A DNA stretch of 64,000 nt from Lichenostomus cassidix (taxonomy: Eukaryota > Chordata > Aves > Passeriformes > Meliphagidae). The DNA lies in NCBI GenBank assembly GCA_008360975.2, contig CM039211.1, positions 3,832,767 through 3,896,766 on the forward strand. The letters are read 5' to 3'. Below are positions 50,801-62,557 of the stretch, piece after piece; positions within the stretch are counted from its first letter, which is position 1, and the number at the start of each line of letters is the position of its first letter. Position numbers and translations under genes: made by a program. The notes beneath the pieces are model-generated. The model was not told where the DNA came from and did no database searches. It saw only the letters and a list, made by a program, of their open reading frames with translations.

Positions 50801-52611
50801 AGGCTTTCAAGACTACAGATCTTGTCCCAGTTTATAAATAATCTCCAATATTCACCTGGAATTTCGTAGTTCAGTGGTATTTTGACACAACAAACACTGA
50901 AGGCAGTGACCTATAAATTAATGTATAAAACCATATTAAAAAAACTGTATAAAGCCATCCCAGGATGCTCTGGCCAAGGTTATGCCTCAAGAAAAAAACC
51001 CTGTATCTGTGGATCTTATGTTTCTGTTTCCATCAGCTAAATGTTTAGGTGAAATTGCTCAGAAAAACAATCTGATTTCTCCTTTCTTCACCTACATTAA
51101 GGCAGTCACGTTTTGCCCCAGGGTACAATGGAGACTGTGTTACATGAGACAACCCACTTTTGTGAGAACATACAATGGAAGAATAATATTTGGAGATGTC
51201 AGGTGATGGCAGGTAAACCTCCTCACAGGTGCACCTTTATGCAGGCAGCACCAGGATCTACCTCGATTTAATTTTCTAAATTCCATGTCAAATTGGCTAA
51301 GTCTCAACAACTGGAAAGTTCTCAAGATGAAAAGCATTTGTCAACATGGCTTGGCCAAGAAATATATGTAAAAGCAGAGAACTCAATTACATTTGGAATG
51401 TTGGTGCCCTGCTAAGGAACAGCAATTTCAGGTGTGACACAAGTTTTGAGGTTAATGATTTGGAAGCCCTAACTGAGACTCAGCTTTCTGATGCCAAGGC
51501 AATGGCCTTTAAATCAACACTGAGTGAATGCTGAAAATGAACTACTAAATATTACTGAAGACAAGAACGCCTGGTAAAAAAGAAAAAGTGAAGATGTGAA
51601 ACAAAAATATGAATAGCCAGCTTAGATTCAGGGTGATTCAAGTAATTTGAAAGGCTTGCAGAGCACATGCAAACTTTCCTGTCCAGCAACCTCCAAGCCT
51701 GTTCACTATCTGTAATCTCAGTAATCAACTTTACTAATACAAATCTCCCCCAGATTAATTGTTTTTCTTTCACTTGTATATTTCTCTTTTGGATGGAAAT
51801 ACATATTTTGGTTGATGCACCATGAAACTCTAGATGTGTCACCATATTCAATGTGACACATTGTGGGCTGGTTCTGCAAAGGGACCTCAGCAGCAGAAAG
51901 GTCAGAAACAATAAGTCTGTGGTACATTTTTAGCTTGGCAAAATGAGAACACGTCAAGGGCTGGGAGTGGCGTGAACAAAACCATGAAGAAAGGGAGTGT
52001 CTGGCTAACACTGCCCCAGGGCAGCACGAAACATTGCCTTTTTTTGTCAACCCAGCTCAAGGAAAGGTGACAGCAGCATCAGGAACGCCTCAACCCTGCA
52101 GATGATGGCATGAGAGGAGCTGTGAACGGGGGGACTGTGGTCTCTGGCAACATCCTGCAGGCAGTCATGCTGAGCAAACAGCCTGAGGAGCACTCCTGCC
52201 GCTGCCCTCAGATGTGATGCTTGATTTGGTGTCAGACAGAGCAGAAAAGGTGCAGATGCCTGTCAGGCGTGCAGGAGGCCATCCTGTGCCTCTCAAGGCA
52301 GAGCATCAGGTGGGGAGGCAAGCAGAACACTGAGGTCTCACACAAAAGGGTGGCTGAAGACTCACTTGGGCAGCACCACATCCCTCTGAACCTGAATTCT
52401 GTGTCACCACACACCCTCCAGCCCCCACAGCCCCATCCCTGCTTATTTCAGGGCCATGATGTGGCTTTTGCAAGTCTCCTGCTGTGTTACTCCCTTTGTT
52501 CAGCCACACCAGCCACCACCTGCTCACAGACAGGACTCACTGTCCCAAACAACCCCTGTTGTTCCCAGATTTGGGAAGGACAACCCCAAAGGGAGGTGGC
52601 ACAAACTTGTA
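47859..52611. other. Unique noncoding DNA
   Basis: No supportable gene. 48300-49030 and 49960-50330 are AT-rich with mixed-complexity sequence. (AAAAC)n lies at 50588-50613. 52020-52611 is GC-richer and open for about 130 plus-strand codons before the polypyrimidine tract, but no domain is recognisable and the frame lacks an ATG start. Confidence 0.6.
50588..50613. repeat. (AAAAC)n microsatellite
   Basis: About five AAAAC units without interruption. Confidence 0.85.
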
Positions 52612-52975
52612 TCTTCTCTCTCCTCTCTCCTCTCCTCTCCTCTCCTCTCCTCTCCTCTCCTCTCCTCTCCTCTCCTCTCCTCTCCTCTCCTCTCCTCTCC
52701 TCTCCTCTCCTCTCCTCTCTTTTCTCTTCTCCTTCTCCTTCTCCTTCTCCTTCTCCTTCTCCTTCTCCTTCTCCTTCTCCTTCTCCTTCTCCTTCTCCTT
52801 CTCCTTCTCCTTCTCCTTCTCCTTCTCCTTCTCCTTCTCCTTCTCCTTCTCCTCTCCTTCTCCTTCTCCTTCTCCTTCTCCTTCTCCTCCTTCTCCTTCT
52901 CCTTCTCTTCTTCTCCTTCTCCTTCTCCTCTTCTCCTTCTCTTCTCCTCTTCTTTCTCTTCTCTCTTCTCCTCCT
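52612..52975. repeat. Polypyrimidine tract: (TCTCC)n then (TTCTCC)n
   Basis: 364 consecutive C/T bases with no purine. The left part (about 52625-52719) is a nearly perfect pentamer repeat. A short irregular bridge leads to a hexamer repeat from about 52731, which becomes interrupted after 52850. Translation in the three frames gives SP, LL or FS repeats, and on the minus strand GE, RR or EK repeats, so the 170-270-codon open frames here are artefacts. Such mirror-like homopurine/homopyrimidine DNA can adopt triplex (H-DNA) structure. Confidence 0.95.
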
Positions 52976-55900
52976 GTTCTTCCCCTCCCTCACTGGCTGG
53001 GTGATAGTGGTTTGGACATTTTGATTTTTGATTATACATTTAGCTCGGGGATTGCTCTCAATAATATTGATGGAAAGTTGATGGTTTTGCCTCTTTTTAA
53101 AACGTTGGAGCTCACAAGGTATTTTGAATAATTTAAAGGATCAACGGGGAACTCATCACATCCTGACAATATTTTATTTCTATTTGGAGATCTGGTTTGT
53201 GTCTTCAAATCTACTTTTACTTCAACTGAAATACTTGCTCAGGTTCTGAGCCATTTTGTCAACACAACTGGGTGTAATCTGATTTTTTTTTCCATTTAAC
53301 ACTTTTAGTCAATGCTGCAGCTACACAGATACACAACTAGAGTGGAGTTTTAATACCAAGATATTCTTTCCTACCCCAGTGTTTCAGAACAGTTTGACAC
53401 TGATATAGCACTTGAACAGAAAAACAGTTTTGTATTTGTGACAAACAGCAAATCCAGTAGGTTTACTCCTTGTAGAAATGTTTTCCTATTCAGTGGTGAG
53501 TTTTAGCCTAAAGGAATAAAGCTTTTCATTATAAAAATATGTATTTTTTTCACGATAGCTTAATAAAAATAGAATTTTTTTCAGGTAGTTCAATAGTTAC
53601 CCAAGGAGCAACTCCAGAGGGACTAAAGCAATAACTCTCTGGATGGTTCACATCACCAGCAGAAAACAACTGATTTATCACCAGTTTTACACTTGTGCAG
53701 CTCCAAGGTTTAGCCAGTTGTGGCAGAACATTGAAGTGATGAATACTGAACAATTTTCCTCTCTGAACAAAAAATAACCCATATGAAAATATTTTATAGA
53801 GTTGCTCAGGAATCTGGGGAGTGGGGAATATCACAATGTAAACTGGGTGTTGATAACAGTTTTATTCCTGTAGCCAAAATTTTAATTACTATGTGAAAAA
53901 CTTCTCAATATGTAAAAAACCAAAAAAAATCATCTTTTTTCAAACTTCTGCTAAATGCAGTGAACACCCTCTGTCTTCTGTGATGTCTCTAGAACATCAC
54001 ATCTCTGTGAGCCTCTTAAACATAAAACAAATGTCTTTCAACCTTTTTCTACAATTAGCACCTTTTTCAACAACCTTCTCATAAATTATTTTCTCAAGTT
54101 AAATACCTTCTTTATCTTTTCTAGATAAACACAAGACCAGAGGTACCATTTTTTAATTTAACAGACAGGTCTCTTACTTTAATGTCAAATACTCCTTGGG
54201 GGGTCTATATAAGTGGTATATAAAATATTTATTTCTACACTCCTGAATAATTAACACCTCTTAAAGCAGCACATGAGAAATCTCATCTCTTCCCAGCATG
54301 AGACCTGGAATGAAACTCACCCTCACCAAATAGTGGAGTTTTCTTGCACATTTGTCACATTTCCTCAGTTTTAGCCATTATTGCTGTGCTCATTCATGGA
54401 ATACTGATGTCAATGGCTACACTACTTAGATGTTAATTCACCTCAGTACTTTGAATCATTAAAAAAACCTTTGAAAACAGCCTTTAATTTTATCTCACTT
54501 CTGATATTAAAGATTCATTATGATTCATTGCCTCTGTTGATGATGATTTTGGAATATTGACCATTTTCCTTCAGTTTCATACCCAGTCCACTTACAACAG
54601 CTGATATGCAGAAAACCATCTGAGGAAAATACAAGCATGTAATTAGCTTTCAAATTGCTGGTTGTATGTTCAAGCTTGAGTGATGCAACAGCTACATGAC
54701 AATTGTTATGAATGGTTTGACAGATGAATAAAGTAAGGAATTATTTTAAGTGTTATTAAGCAATCAAGGGAGTGTGTCAGCAATACTCTGTGTTAACAAG
54801 GATCACATTAATCTAATTCTGCACCTCCTGCAGCTTCTAATAAGGACATTTTTATTTATGCTCGAGGAGATTGAAAGGTAGTTAAATAATTTTAAGAGAG
54901 ACCTGATTTGCGCTACTCTCTCTCTAATTCTGTAAGTTTTTGGACTGAGAATGTTCTCCATGCCCTGCTACAGATGGCAGACCTCATCAGAAAGGGATCC
55001 TGATTAATGTCACAGGAATTCTGACTCAGGTTGGCAGAAACAGATGAGTCCCCTCACCCGACCATGAAAGTGCATTTGCTCAGACCGTATGTATTAGTCA
55101 CAGTGTATAAATTTATGAATATTTATCCACTCTGACCAGATCTGGGCATGCTCTAAATATCATCGGAAATTCATTGTCATGGACATCAAGGGTTTGATTT
55201 GCTGCTTTGGGGAGACATGGATTTATGGAAAATAGGAAAACAAATGCACCATCAGTGACTCTCACCACATGTCTGCTCAAAGACATGTCCAGTGTCACCT
55301 CCCACCCTCTGCTGTGCTCCTGACCTTTTCCTGCTCCTTCTCCAAGCCATTCTGAGGCAGGAACAGGATTAAAATTAAACACAATACAAGCCCTATTCCC
55401 CTTTTCCATCTGTTTTTGCACTAGATTTTAAACATCCTGGAACAGAAAATGTCCTAATATCTGTATCCTTTTCAATTTCAACAGCATCTTTATGCGTCAC
55501 ACACACAAGGTCTAGAAGGACACCCAAATCTATTAAAACATTTCTCATTGGCTGGATGTAGGTCTTCCCATTTACCAGTAATCAGTGAAATTAAGCAGGT
55601 GAACAAAAATAGACAATCCAGACACAGCCATCACTGCTTGACAAGTGAAGACACTACTGGAAAAATAAGTCCCACACATGTAGTTCTGTGGATTTTAAGC
55701 AGGGGATTAAGCCCTAATTTTAGCATGAAGAAATTGAAAAGTCTTGCTAAATCTAAGTGGTTGCTTTTTAGCCCTGCTTTGCTGAGGTGGGACATTTCTG
55801 GGAGGGGAAAAAAACGGTAAAAAGTAAAGAAAAAAGGAAGAACAGAAATAAAAATAGAAAGATTAATAGCTTCATGCAGTGAGTCTGAGTTTTGAAAAGT

Positions 55901-57825
55901 GCACTGAACTGAGCAATCACCTCAGCAGAGCAGCAGCATTTGCAAGAGTTTGTGGAATCATTTCCCAGATCATGAGTTTTAGTGTATTTCTGTGCACAGG
56001 ATTTTCTCCAGCATGTTTCCTGGGCTCCATCATGATTTAAGATGATGCCCTGCACAGACACTTGTGCTATGCAGAACACTCCATTTAATGCAGGAAAGAA
56101 GGCTTAACATCATGATCACATGAAGAACAATAAAAACAGGTATTTTTTTATAATCAGGTATTTGAGGGAGATTTATGTCATTAACAGAGCCAAGATTTCC
56201 TGTTATTCTCTTCCATGCTGTCTTTGGCATCAGGGCTGTGGTGGCAAGCAGGTAACTTGGGCTTTCCATCAGCCTAGCCTCAATCTCCTGCCAACAAGTA
56301 ATCAAAATCTCAGGCACCCACATTGCCTGCTCCATCCTATTACCAATAATGTGAAAGTAATTCTGCCTGAAAAGCTGCTTTAGGAAATTGAGGTTTAATG
56401 GCTCCATCAAGAGCCCTTTGCAGAAGTGTTCCCGCACAAAGTGCACCCTGATCACAAGGATGTACGTGGAATTTCAAACATTGCCTTCTTTGTTGTTTTT
56501 AATGCAATCTCCTTCTCCTAGCTTCCCACCCTTCCCCCTGAAAGGCTGAAAATGTTGGAGCATGGTCTACTTCAAAAGCCAAAAACTGTTCCAGCACTGC
56601 TGGTTACCTCAACCACACACAATCTTCCCTCCTTCTCAGTGTAATTTACCTCTGAGGGGAAATTCTTTGGCCTCCCACGTTACAACACCCCATCGAGGTT
56701 CTCAGTATTTAACAAAGCTAATGCATAGTGTGATAAATTAAACTGTTCCAACCCACAACCTAGCTAAGTGGAGCTTAAAATGTAAGGCTCAGGTCAAACA
56801 CTATTCCATTAAAAACTTCTTTTGAAAAGGCAAGGGAAAAGCATCAGAAAGTTTACCAGAAAGGTAAGGAGGAAGATATTATTTCCATTTTTTAAGCTCC
56901 TCTCCTGTGATCTCACAGCCTGGAATATGAAATAAATTTTTTGAAATGTTTCACCGAAATACATTATAGATGAATCATCGGAGACACATATCTCACCAGA
57001 TTTGTCACAGCAATAAAACCCTGACCTGAGGAACATGCCCTGAGACAGCAGAGGGTACAGCCCTGTCAGTCTTCCTGAGTAATAACTCCTCCATCAGCAG
57101 TCAATTATTGGGCTATTACCAGTGACAAAACCTGGTGAGATGTGCTGCAAACTGCAGAGCTGGGAGATTTCCCCATGAGAAATGGCAACCTCTGAGGTCA
57201 GCAGACAATGCTCATTTTTTCCCTGCCCTGGCCCTTCAGCCTTCATGCTTTCCCACCTTTCCCTGGGGAGCCAGGAGGAATGGTGATCGTGGATCCCAGT
57301 CCCTTCCACCTCCCATGGAAATAAATCAGCCTTTCCCACATGGCTGGTGGGAGCCTAATTATCCATTAAAACAAAGACACTGCACAGGTGCCACCAAGAA
57401 TAAAACAGCTGCACTCTGTTGCATTTATTTCTCCCTTATTCATTCCACTGAATAAAGAATTACTCTCGATTTTTTGCATCCACTTTTTTCCCCCCAATGA
57501 TTCATGTCTTGTACAGTTTTTGCAATATTGCCATCAAAGGTTTTATCCCATTTTTTTGCTCTGACAGACCCCATTGTTGCACAGGCTCTCCTTCCCACCC
57601 CAGCCTGGGAGAGTCACAGGTGACTGTGCAGACGATGAGGGTCACTTATCAAAGCTCCCCTCGGGCCACACAAAGGTGCTTCAATATCTGTGATGTTTGC
57701 TCAGGTGGGGCAAAACTGCCTGCTGTGGCTGATGTCACACTGCTGCTGCCAGTGTCAGGGCAAAGGAGGGGAGGGAGATGCAAAGATAGAAATAGGAAAA
57801 AGGAAAAATAGGTGGAAAAAGGGAA
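52976..57825. other. Unique AT-rich noncoding DNA
   Basis: No supportable gene. The longest frame, 56030-56455 minus (141 codons), has no recognisable domain. 54700-54990 is mixed-complexity sequence with a short (CT)n at about 54918-54930. I see no named repeat. Confidence 0.6.
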
Positions 57826-58010
57826 GGGAAGTTTCAGGGAAGTTTCAAGGAAGGGAAGTTTCAGGCAAGGGAAGGTTTGGGAAGGTTTGGGAAGGGAAGG
57901 TTTGGGAAGGTTTGGGAAGGTTTGGGAAGGTTTGGGAAGGTTTGGGAAGGTTTGGGAAGGGAAGGGAAGGGAAGGGAAGGGAAGGGAAGGGAAGGGAAGG
58001 GAAGGGAAGG
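57826..58010. repeat. Nested GGGAA-derived tandem array
   Basis: Three stages of one repeat lie in order. GGGAAGTTTCA occurs three times (57826-57863). The decamer GAAGGTTTGG occurs eight or nine times, once broken by GAAGGGAAGG (57871-57958). Perfect GGGAA pentamers occur eleven times (57954-58008). The plus strand carries GGG runs spaced by two A, a strong G-quadruplex pattern. Open frames of up to 126 codons through it are artefacts of the repeat. Confidence 0.95.
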
Positions 58011-61000
58011 AGAAAGGAAGAAAAACCACTCAAAAGCACGAGATAATGCTGAGTGTGCATGAATCACAAAGATGCCTTAATTAACTATTTTTTTTTTTTT
58101 TGGTTTAATACTCACATTAGATGCTCATCCAACCCAACCACCCACTTCTAAGAGATTTCTTAAATTGTTTACATTTCAGCCTGAACAAGTAATCATCAAA
58201 AGCTTTCTAAACATTTCATTCCATGAATTTATGGTGGCAGGAATGAGCTTCTCACTGCTGTACACATTCACTGCTCTGACTCAGTGAAAGATAACAGTGA
58301 CCACAGTGTTTGCCATACCAGGAAAGTTCTCCCCTATTGCATTAAATAAATGCACTTAAAAGAATTAAAAAGTGCCATGTCATCATGAGCTCTTAAATAC
58401 ATCTTTCTCCAAAAGGGGATAAGTGTGGTGAGCTTCATGAAGTGAACTTCATAACCCCTCTGGAGCATAGAAGGTCACGGTGTCATTTTCAGTGGAACCC
58501 AATTTTTACTTGGCTGAGCTTTTACGAGAAGAATCAGTTGTTGTGTGAGACAGAAACCCCAAAGTCTGTGTGTCACCCTCCAGGAATGCCAGATTCCAAG
58601 ACAGATCCATGGTTTCTCCCACCTGAGTCACTGGTGGTGGCAGACCACACTTTAAATCAATGCTGGATTAGAACTTCAAAAATGTGGACCGCAAGCCATA
58701 AATTAAACAAATGCAGAGAGAGAAGATCCCCAGGGAGCTCTGGGTTCACCACAGGCTCTGAGTGCTTTTAGGGGCTGGGAGGTTATCAAAAGAAAGACAA
58801 AAGTCCAACTTATTACAGTATTGGGATATAATGCTAAAGGATTTCTTTCCAAATGAATTACATATACCTGCAAAGACTCGAAAAAACCTTTTGAAGGTGC
58901 AGAAAGGGAGGAGAGCCTGACAACTGGAAAAAAAATCCACATTTATCATTAACAAGCAAAAACTATGCAGCAGCTCATTCTACCCACAATTACACACATG
59001 ACTAAGTTTAATCAGGCCCTGAAGTCAAGAACAAACAGCGAGTTTGAGCACCGTAACAATCGTGTTTAAAGTAAAAATTACATTCCCTGTTTGGCCTCTG
59101 ATGGAGCAAGGGATGGCAAGGCAGGTGGTGCAAACCTCCCTCTGGCAGCTCCCAGGACCTTCAAACACACACTCAGAAACCTGATTACCTTCCTCTGATT
59201 TGCTTGGGTGTTTCTCAGAGCTCAAAAAAATATGCTGAACCCTTTGAGCTCTCTGACAAAGCAGGGTTTATGGATAGAAAAAAGAAAGAATTTAATCACT
59301 GGAGGCAAAGATCCCATCAAACTGACCTGCATCTCAAAACTTCTGCCAAGCCAAACACATGAAGGGAGGGAGAGCATCTCTTTCCTTTAATTTAAATATA
59401 ATTTAAAGGCCTGATTCTGACAGTCACTCCATTGTATCACTCAAGCAAGAGGTATCAAGGCAGCAAAAGTCAAATTTCAATTAAAAGAAAAAATAGAGAG
59501 ACAGTAATACTGACACCAAATGTACTAAACTAGACTTGTGAAACTGAAATTTTTGACATGCAGAACAGCTAGTAAGTCAGTCACAGTGCTTGGTGCAAAC
59601 AGGCAATTTTTTAGAGAAAGAAAGGACAAGGAAATAATACTTAGTTGAAATAAGAGTTAAGTTAATCTCTTAACACTTGCTTCTCAGAATTGTGGAACAC
59701 TTCCTCTGTAAGAACATTTTTAAAAACATTTTTCTAGTCTTATTCTCAGGAGAATCCAGTGTATTTGCATCCATAATAATGTTTTTCCTGTATTTAAGAT
59801 GCCTTTCCCCAAACCACTTCTGTAATTTTACATCCACTCAACAGTAGGTATGCATTAAATAGGAAAGAAATTATGAATACCCTCGAGCAGCAGGAATGGA
59901 TTACATTTTGAAAAATACAGAATGATTTATAGAAATTTTGAGTCTTATCCAGCAAAGCCTTTCTCCTAGGAAACACATGTGTGAATGAGAACAATAAAAA
60001 ATCCTTTATAAGCAAATAAGTGAAAGACTGGGAAAAAAGGACTTGTTTCTCTTAATTAATTTTAAAAAATCAATTTTGATAAATCAAAGCAGAAAGATGT
60101 GCATTGGACTAGAAATGGAAGATTTTTCCTGATTTATTTTTATTTTAGTTGTAGAGACTGCATCTCTCCTCCACTCTAGTCTGTGACTGCAGGTTGCATT
60201 CAATGACTATGCTTCATTTTCAAAATTATGTTAAAAATTTCACAGTCTTCAGGAGGTACTATCTGCTCTCAAGTAGGTCCCAATGCTTTTAAAGTGAAAA
60301 TATTATAGAAACATCCAATTATTTACAGGATTCAGGCTGACAGGCCATACAGCTAAGCCTCTGCACTGAATGCATATTCCACACAGCTAACAGTGCCATT
60401 CATATGCAGCCCCTGAAGAGATTTGGGTAATGCCTCAATAAGCATAACTTCTAACTGTGGATTGGGAATGCTCTTATTAATTTTTTTCTCCTCCAATTAT
60501 GAAATGCAAATTGTGAAAAGCAGAATTTGCATCTCAACTTGACTTATATATTATCTCTGCCTTGCACCTTAGGAAATTGCCAGATATTAAGTTATAGTTA
60601 GAGCTGCACCAAGACCATCACAGTTCACTGGAATCAGAATAATTTTATTTAACTTCCTGGCTCAGTTGTGTTCCAAACAGTAAGACCTACTTTTTGTCTT
60701 TAGACATTTCTCAAATGTGTAAATTAAGAGCCATGGGTCAACTGTTATTAACTAACAGTAACATCTGTCTGCCTAAAGAAGCATTTCCTTTCACTGGATA
60801 TCTCAGATTTGAGAACATCCTGCTAGAGAGCTGGATAAACCTCAGCCTGGGAAGTTGGCTGACCCACTAATTACTCTAAATTTCTACTTTATCCTAAAGT
60901 ACATCTTTATTTCAGCAAATAATTAAACAGTTCGTGTAGCAACCTTGTCCCACAAATCCTAGTTCAGTTCTTTGCTGCTCTCATGGCTACTTTCACTAAG

Positions 61001-61625
61001 CTAACTATTATCCAAAGCACATTGCCAAGTTTCATTAAAAATGTTGATTTAGACCTTGAATAAATTGCCACAGTAACACTAGATGTCTATATGGATAAAT
61101 ACAATTCAAATCCTTTTCCTGCCACTGCACCCACACACAAAGCATGAGAAAGGCAGCACTCCTTTTGCTCCAATTTCTGTGCCAAACACATTTTTATTTG
61201 CATTCTTCTGAGTATTTTTGGTCATATCCAAGAATATATTTTCATTCCAAGAAGTAGAGAATTGCCACAAAACTAGCCTCAACATCCATAAATCTAAAAT
61301 ATTTGCAGAAATAGAATCCTTTGATTTTGATGACTTAGTATTTACTTTAGATGCTCTTAAGTTTGAGATAAATGCTACTTTCTTAGCACACTGTAAAGTC
61401 CTTGGAGAAATACAGAAAAGTTAAGACACAGCTTTCCTTACGTGGTAACACAGACTATGTTGAAAAACACTGTGTTTTCAAAAAACAGTCTGAAAGGCAA
61501 AGGGAGAAGAAAAGCTTGGATGCTTTCCTTTGCTAAAGAGGTATTTTTAATTAATTTTTTTAGGGTTTTGTACCAACCAAGGCACAGTGCAACAGAATGA
61601 GGGCAGCATGAGGCTCCTGGAGTTG
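58011..61625. other. Unique AT-rich noncoding DNA
   Basis: No supportable gene. T-run at 58089-58101. A palindromic pair of MYB-like cores lies at 60741-60759. The 60 bp just before the gap become GC-richer and could be the edge of a repeat lost in the gap. Confidence 0.6.
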
Positions 61626-62125
61626 NNNNNNNNNNNNNNNNNNNNNNNNNNNNNNNNNNNNNNNNNNNNNNNNNNNNNNNNNNNNNNNNNNNNNNNNNNN
61701 NNNNNNNNNNNNNNNNNNNNNNNNNNNNNNNNNNNNNNNNNNNNNNNNNNNNNNNNNNNNNNNNNNNNNNNNNNNNNNNNNNNNNNNNNNNNNNNNNNNN
61801 NNNNNNNNNNNNNNNNNNNNNNNNNNNNNNNNNNNNNNNNNNNNNNNNNNNNNNNNNNNNNNNNNNNNNNNNNNNNNNNNNNNNNNNNNNNNNNNNNNNN
61901 NNNNNNNNNNNNNNNNNNNNNNNNNNNNNNNNNNNNNNNNNNNNNNNNNNNNNNNNNNNNNNNNNNNNNNNNNNNNNNNNNNNNNNNNNNNNNNNNNNNN
62001 NNNNNNNNNNNNNNNNNNNNNNNNNNNNNNNNNNNNNNNNNNNNNNNNNNNNNNNNNNNNNNNNNNNNNNNNNNNNNNNNNNNNNNNNNNNNNNNNNNNN
62101 NNNNNNNNNNNNNNNNNNNNNNNNN
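61626..62125. other. Assembly gap, 500 N
   Basis: Exactly 500 ambiguous bases, a round placeholder, so the true size is unknown. Sequence resumes inside a CR1 element. Protein predictions crossing it are meaningless. Confidence 0.99.
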
Positions 62126-62557
62126 AGGGAAGGGAACAGAGCTGGGAAGGGTCTGGAGCACCTGGAGCAGCTGAGGGAGCTGGAAAGGAGCTGAGCCTGG
62201 AGCAAAGGAGGCTCAGGGGGACCTTGTGGCTCTGCACAGCTGCTGCCAGGAGGGGACAGCCGGGGGGTCAGGCTGTGCTCCAGGGAACAGGGACAGGAGG
62301 AGAGGGAACAGCCTCAGGCTGGGCCAGGGGAGGCTCAGCTTGGCCAGCAGCAGGAATTTCTCCATGGAAAGGGTGCTCAGGCCTTGGCAGGAGCTGCCCA
62401 GGGAGGTTTGCAGTCCCCATCCCTGCAGGTGTCCCAGAAATTGCTGGCTGTGGCACTCAGTGCTCTGGGCTGGGGACAAGGTGGGCACTGGGCACAGCTT
62501 GGCCTCGACGACCTTGGGGGTCATTTCCAACTGAAATAAATGATTCTGTGATTCTGT
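62126..62557 (+). mobile_element. CR1 LINE fragment (copy B), 5' side in gap
   Basis: The same subfamily and orientation as copy A at 4826-5272, about 95% identical by eye over 350 bp, but with an intact 3' end: GACGACCTTGGGGGTCATTT, CCAACTGAAATAAATGATTC, TGTGATTCTG. The 5' side is cut by the assembly gap, so the element may be longer than shown. It encodes only a terminal fragment with stops and no functional reverse transcriptase. Confidence 0.9.

Noticed and set aside
52221..53131. Open frames of 170-270 codons on both strands with SP, LL, FS, GE, RR or EK repeats
   Set aside because: They are the six-frame translation of the pentamer/hexamer polypyrimidine tract; any frame through such DNA lacks stops.
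56030..56455. 141-codon minus-strand open frame
   Set aside because: No recognisable domain or splice signals; the length is compatible with chance in this much sequence.
57649..58084. Open frames with FPSLPFPS or GREGKGREGK repeats
   Set aside because: Translation of the GGGAA-derived array, open in several frames on both strands at once.
61438..62237. Open frames of about 200-255 codons at the right end
   Set aside because: Most of each frame is the 500-N gap; no real residues support them.
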